From NCBI GenBank assembly GCA_964543295.1, contig CAZIXA010000044.1, positions 1-17,646 on the forward strand: a stretch of DNA of 17,646 nt. The letters run 5' to 3'. The DNA is from AE-B3B sp964543295 (GTDB lineage Bacteria; Aerophobota; Aerophobia; Aerophobales; AE-B3A). Shown here piece after piece: positions 15,285 through 17,646 of this stretch. Every line of letters begins with the position of its first letter. Positions within the stretch are counted from its first letter, which is position 1. A program made the position numbers and the translations under genes. Below the pieces are notes generated by a model. It saw only the letters and a list, made by a program, of their open reading frames with translations, was not told the origin of the DNA and did no database searches.

Positions 15285-15411
15285 CGATGTTCTCCTTTAA
15301 TGTAATGGATAGTTTCGCCATGTCAAAACTGTCCTTTTGTACAGACTTAACAATCTCTTCGGCCTGCTTACGGGTTTTATAAACCCCTGCTACTGCAGTT
15401 TTCTTTGTCAT
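15241..15411 (-). CDS. Small protein resembling the start of a YflT-type stress protein
   Basis: This 56-residue gene has ATG at 15411 with a strong GGAGG 10 bases upstream and ends at TGA 15243-15241. Residues 5-36 (TAVAGVYKTRKQAEEIVKSV, then FDMAKLSIT) look like the beta-alpha-beta opening of the general-stress YflT/DUF1269-type domain: a V.G.Y.t...A...V..l pattern and then F....iS. The last 20 residues do not fit, and the family is normally over 100 residues, so it may be truncated or frameshifted where it overlaps the next gene. Low certainty on family, fair certainty that it is translated. Confidence 0.5.
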   Translation of the reverse strand: MTKKTAVAGVYKTRKQAEEIVKSVQKDSFDMAKLSITLKENIDENNGKICQLVCRT

Positions 15412-15455
15412 ATATATCAAACCTCCTCGTTTACGATTAAATAATAGAAAATAGA

Positions 15456-15484
15456 ATAATAATAGTCTGGGCCTTAAAAGTAAA
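15456..15484 (-). promoter_or_regulatory. Putative promoter of the two small genes
   Basis: On the minus strand, TTTACT (15484-15479) and TATTAT (15461-15456) are 17 bases apart and end 45 bases upstream of the ATG at 15411. The region is very AT-rich, so the match is tentative. Confidence 0.35.
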
Positions 15485-15590
15485 TTTATCTAATTTCATT
15501 TTTTCTTCAATATTTTATCCTATTTTCGGTAATTCAAGGTTTTGCTCTTTGAAAAGATCTAATAAAAAGTAAAGAACAAAGTAGTTAAAT

Positions 15591-15619
15591 TTGACTAAAA
15601 TGCTTTCCTGATGTATAAT
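15591..15619 (+). promoter_or_regulatory. Strong sigma70-type promoter
   Basis: TTGACT (15591-15596) and a perfect TATAAT (15614-15619) are separated by exactly 17 bases. A ribosome-binding-like AGGAG follows at 15643-15647. It should drive the truncated gene that begins near 15645. Confidence 0.75.
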
Positions 15620-15644
15620 AGAGAAAACTTATTGAGTACATTAG

Positions 15645-15900
15645 GAGAAAAAAAAGAAGGAAATTAAAGCCGATCTTCTCCCCGTTATCTCCGAAGAATG
15701 GGGTCAGGAAAAAGAAGGTCAAGAAGTTCATTATCTCAGTCCTGTTCCTAAGCGATGTCATAAATGGATCAAGAATCAAAGAGAGCTTTTTCAAAAGAAT
15801 AACCCCATTAATGCCTGTGACCTAGAGGGAAAAATGAGTTCCTATAACACCAGAGTCTACTTCAATCAGCCAAACTTAACTGGCTTTGGAGGAATGCCTC
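15645..15900 (+). pseudogene. Unrecognised gene, cut by the IS3 insertion
   Basis: A frame open from a TAG at 15642-15644 reads through a run of eight A residues and gives ADLLPVISEEWGQEKEGQEV, then PVPKRCHKWIKNQRELF and a segment ending YFNQPNLTGFGGMPL. It then crosses into the IS3 terminal repeat and stops at 15917. No standard start codon occurs after the promoter in this frame. The ATG at 15611 in another frame would join it through the A8 run, but it overlaps the -10 box. So the 5' end is damaged, or the A-run has slipped. The composition is protein-like. I do not recognise a family; no continuation is seen beyond the IS3 element. Confidence 0.45.
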
Positions 15901-15929
15901 TGACCTACCCCCATTAATAGTACCACTTG

Positions 15930-16770
15930 TTAAGTTAGAGTCAATGGAATCGTGGCCTCAGGAGGAGGTGGTCGGTAGTTCAAGGCACTATGGGGCCTTA
16001 CTTGATTGTACTCCTTCCGCCATTCTTCAATGAGTATCTTCGCTTCTGCTAGTGTGGGGAATATCTCCCGATTTAGTAGCTCATCTCTTAGTTTTCCATT
16101 AAACGACTCTATGTACCCATTTTCCCAAGGACTTCCTCGCTCAATGAAGAGCGTGTGACTTCGAGATGGTTCAACCATCTGCGGACTGCCTTTGCGGTGA
16201 ATTCCGGACCATTATCAGAACGAATGTATGCAGGAGCACCCGTGAATACAAACAGATAAAATAGCTGTTCAATAACATCCCCGGAAGTGATCCGCCTCTC
16301 CAGTGAGAATCGTAAGGCACTCTCTGGTGTATTCATCGATAATAGTGAGTATTCTGGCCTCTCTCTTCAGCTGTCCTTGCCACCATGGCCTCACGAGCTC
16401 CACACGTGGTTTTTGTATTCAAGATCTTAAGCCTTATGCATGATCCATCATTCAGCCAGAGGCGTCCTCTCCTAGGTTGTTTCTTAGGCACCTTAAGCCC
16501 TTCTTTTCTCCAGATTCTCTCCACTCATCTTGCAGTTTACTCTCCAGCCCTCCGCATCTAGAGCAAGGCAGCTATTCTCCGATATCCATATCGGCCATAC
16601 CGCGTTGCCAGGTTAACAATTTCTGCCGTGAGCCTTTCCTCTTGGCTTTTCACCTCAGTAATATAGCACCGAGTCGTTCTTGCCTGTTCTACGGTTCGAC
16701 ATGCCCGTCTCTCGGAGACTGCAAACGATGTACAAACCTTCGCTGTTATCTTACGCCTCTTCAGGCAGCC
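15930..16770 (-). pseudogene. IS3 orfB (integrase-type transposase), frameshifted
   Basis: The DDE transposase of IS3 can be traced across three frames. In order it shows the N-terminal helical part (FAVSERRACRTVEQ, RYGRYGYRRIAALL followed by TAG) and KILNTKTTCGAR-type debris. Then come the first Asp in LTIIDEYTREC (near 16330), the second Asp in AYIRSDNGPEFTAKAV (near 16210), and the Glu in ENGYIESFNGKL (near 16100), followed by YNQVRPHSALNYRPP before the stop at 15930. All three catalytic residues remain, but at least three frame changes and one stop separate them, so no active protein can be made. Confidence 0.8.
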
Positions 16771-17058
16771 TCAAGGAGTTTCCTGGGATGCCTCCTTAAG
16801 GATTGCATCATCCAAGGAAAGACCTGCTACTAATCTTTTCAGCCGATTATTCTCCTTTTCAAGTTCTTCTGAGCCATTTCACTTGCTCAATTCTCATACC
16901 ACCGTATTCCCTGCGCCAGCGGTAATAGGTCTTTTCGGTGACTCCTATCTTTCTAGCAGCTTCGCCTACGGTAGATCCTTGATTTAAGAAAAACTTCTGC
17001 TTCTCTTAAGCTTATTGATGATCTGCTCTGGCTTATAGCTTCTTCTCACCATTCCCAT
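16771..17058 (-). pseudogene. IS3 orfA (helix-turn-helix), frameshifted
   Basis: It starts MGMVRRSYKPEQIINKL (ATG at 17058 or 17052). A lost base near 17020 shifts the frame. The second segment reads FLNQGSTVGEAARKIGVTEK, then TYYRWRREYGGMRIEQVKWL, which is the helix-turn-helix of IS3 OrfA, before a TGA at 16861-16859. The last part (NNRLKRLVAGLSLDDAILKE) lies in yet another frame and ends at TGA 16773-16771. It includes the leucine-zipper-like helix. Two frameshifts inactivate it. Confidence 0.8.
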
Positions 17059-17087
17059 ACCCTCTTTCTTTGGTTCTCATTCTAACA

Positions 17088-17228
17088 TTATACTTGGATC
17101 AGTTTTTGGGGGGCAGGCCATCCCACTATTTTCATACCTCTTTCTAAAATGTTGAGCGAAGCATTATAATCTCTGTCTAACTGTCCATGCCGACATTCCC
17201 AGAGGTCTCTTGTACTATTTCTTGACAT
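17088..17228 (-). pseudogene. TnpB (IS200/IS605 OrfB) C-terminal tail
   Basis: A 46-codon frame from the ATG at 17228 reads LWECRHGQLDRDYNASLNIL, then ERGMKIVG, and runs on into the IS3 terminal repeat to TAA 17090-17088. DRDYNASLNILERG is the characteristic end of the TnpB RuvC-like nuclease just after the zinc finger (WEC..C); here the second finger cysteine is missing (CRHG). The rest of TnpB cannot be traced upstream with confidence; only GKKSHRC, in another frame, is suggestive. The IS3 element is inserted at the 3' end of this relic, where the guide-RNA region of IS605-type elements would lie. Confidence 0.65.
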
Positions 17229-17278
17229 CTATGGCTTTTCTTCCCTACCTCGATTAGTCTCTCCTCGCAAGATGCTTT

Positions 17279-17307
17279 ATTATAGAGGATTTTTGAGTGC
17301 GGGTCAA
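17279..17307 (-). promoter_or_regulatory. Consensus-like promoter upstream of the TnpB stub
   Basis: On the minus strand, TTGACC (17307-17302) and a perfect TATAAT (17284-17279) are 17 bases apart. GAGGAG follows about 12 bases downstream, and the 46-codon TnpB-tail frame begins 51 bases from the -10 box. Confidence 0.65.
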
Positions 17308-17646
17308 ATTGTAACCATTCACCACGGCAGAGATCGCAGGATTGTGCAGAAATGAATCATAATTTTTCTTGTTCTTAGCGTCTTCATGTGCGCTGCGGTG
17401 AAATACGATAAGGCTGCACAGATCTATCTACCCATATTATCTCCCATTCGACAGTGAATGGTAAATATTTGCCCTTCCACAGAAAGTCACCCCTGATGAA
17501 TAAAGGCTTTCCGCAATTTCACCCCTCCAAAATAGCCCAAATGGCCTGGTAAACACATTGCCAGAATAACTTTCATTTTCTTTGCTTTTATCTCCAGTTT
17601 CCGGAAAACTCGCTTTTTTGCTCGGAGACCTCCTTAAAGTTTGAAA
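17308..17646. other. Terminal 339 bases without a recognisable gene
   Basis: Minus-strand fragments such as GKPLFIRGDFLWKGKYLPF and AHEDAKNKKNYDSFLHNP are open for 40-45 codons but match nothing I know and have no starts. TTTAAGGAGG near 17639-17630 (minus) looks like a ribosome-binding site without a gene after it. This is probably decayed mobile DNA. Confidence 0.3.

Larger units (their letters stand above)
15901..17120 (-). mobile_element. Decayed IS3-family insertion sequence
   Basis: The 1,220-bp element has terminal inverted repeats TGACCTACCCCC at 15901 and TGGCCTGCCCCCC read inward from 17120, with the TG...CA ends usual for IS3. It contains orfA and orfB on the minus strand, both broken by several frameshifts and stops. 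The flanks (CTC on the left, TCC on the right) do not give a clean target duplication, so one flank may have been rearranged after insertion. A solo copy of its left end is present at 10586. Confidence 0.85.

Noticed and set aside
15611..15667. ATG at 15611 as the start of the truncated gene
   Set aside because: It lies upstream of and overlaps the -10 box, so the promoter at 15591 could not produce an mRNA containing it.
1..17646. CRISPR array, tRNA or rRNA genes, and toxin-antitoxin or defence operons
   Set aside because: No regularly spaced direct repeats, no cloverleaf or rRNA-like stretches, and no recognisable toxin or defence domains were found on reading both strands by eye.

Overview
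The window is about 40% G+C and reads as a patch of bacterial chromosome crowded with insertion sequences. It probably comes from an anaerobic, uncultivated, diderm-like bacterium. The evidence is a stand-alone 4Fe-4S protein of the type found in anaerobes, several exported envelope proteins with Sec signal peptides, and a C-terminal tail that resembles an outer-membrane strand ending in Phe. I cannot assign a lineage from sequence alone. No rRNA, tRNA or CRISPR array was seen.

Layout. (1) 1-2740: a NikR-type ribbon-helix-helix fragment is cut off where an apparently intact IS21-family element (istA, istB) begins. (2) 2741-4213: a small 4Fe-4S protein on the plus strand, a noncoding gap, then a class I SAM methyltransferase on the minus strand. 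(3) 4214-6020: noncoding DNA with a terminator-like hairpin, followed by a decayed IS4-type transposase on the plus strand. (4) 6030-10418, all minus strand: a LEA14/WHy-repeat exported protein, then a 5'-nucleotidase/metallophosphatase split by one frameshift, then a YegS/DgkB-type lipid kinase 7 bases downstream. (5) 10419-11120: an orphan end of an IS3 element and a DUF4097-like pseudogene. (6) 11270-13191, minus strand and visibly richer in G+C: an amino-acid permease and an upstream coiled-coil protein of unknown function, probably one operon. (7) 13300-14844: an intact DDE transposase gene whose ribosome-binding site lies inside a perfect 18-bp hairpin stem. (8) 15042-15411: two small overlapping minus-strand genes. 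(9) 15591-17646: a strong sigma70-type promoter followed by a truncated unknown gene, a decayed IS3-family element of 1,220 bp (15901-17120), and a TnpB C-terminal tail.

How the genes fit together. The only obvious metabolic or envelope set is the minus-strand group at 6030-10418. An exported nucleotidase there can release phosphate or nucleosides outside the membrane. The lipid kinase phosphorylates membrane lipid, and the LEA14-like protein may protect or scaffold in the same compartment. That functional link is inferred from order and export signals only.

The window shows mobile elements at every stage of decay: intact IS21 and the 13381-14844 transposase, the multiply frameshifted IS3 and IS4 copies, a solo IS3 end, and a TnpB stub. 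Host genes next to them (NikR-like, DUF4097-like, the 15645 gene) are truncated or carry stop codons. I found no convincing defence or otherwise wholly new system. The most distinctive items are the RBS-sequestering hairpin, the split nucleotidase with its unusual tail, the solo IS3 end, and the orphan promoter/gene at 15591-15900.
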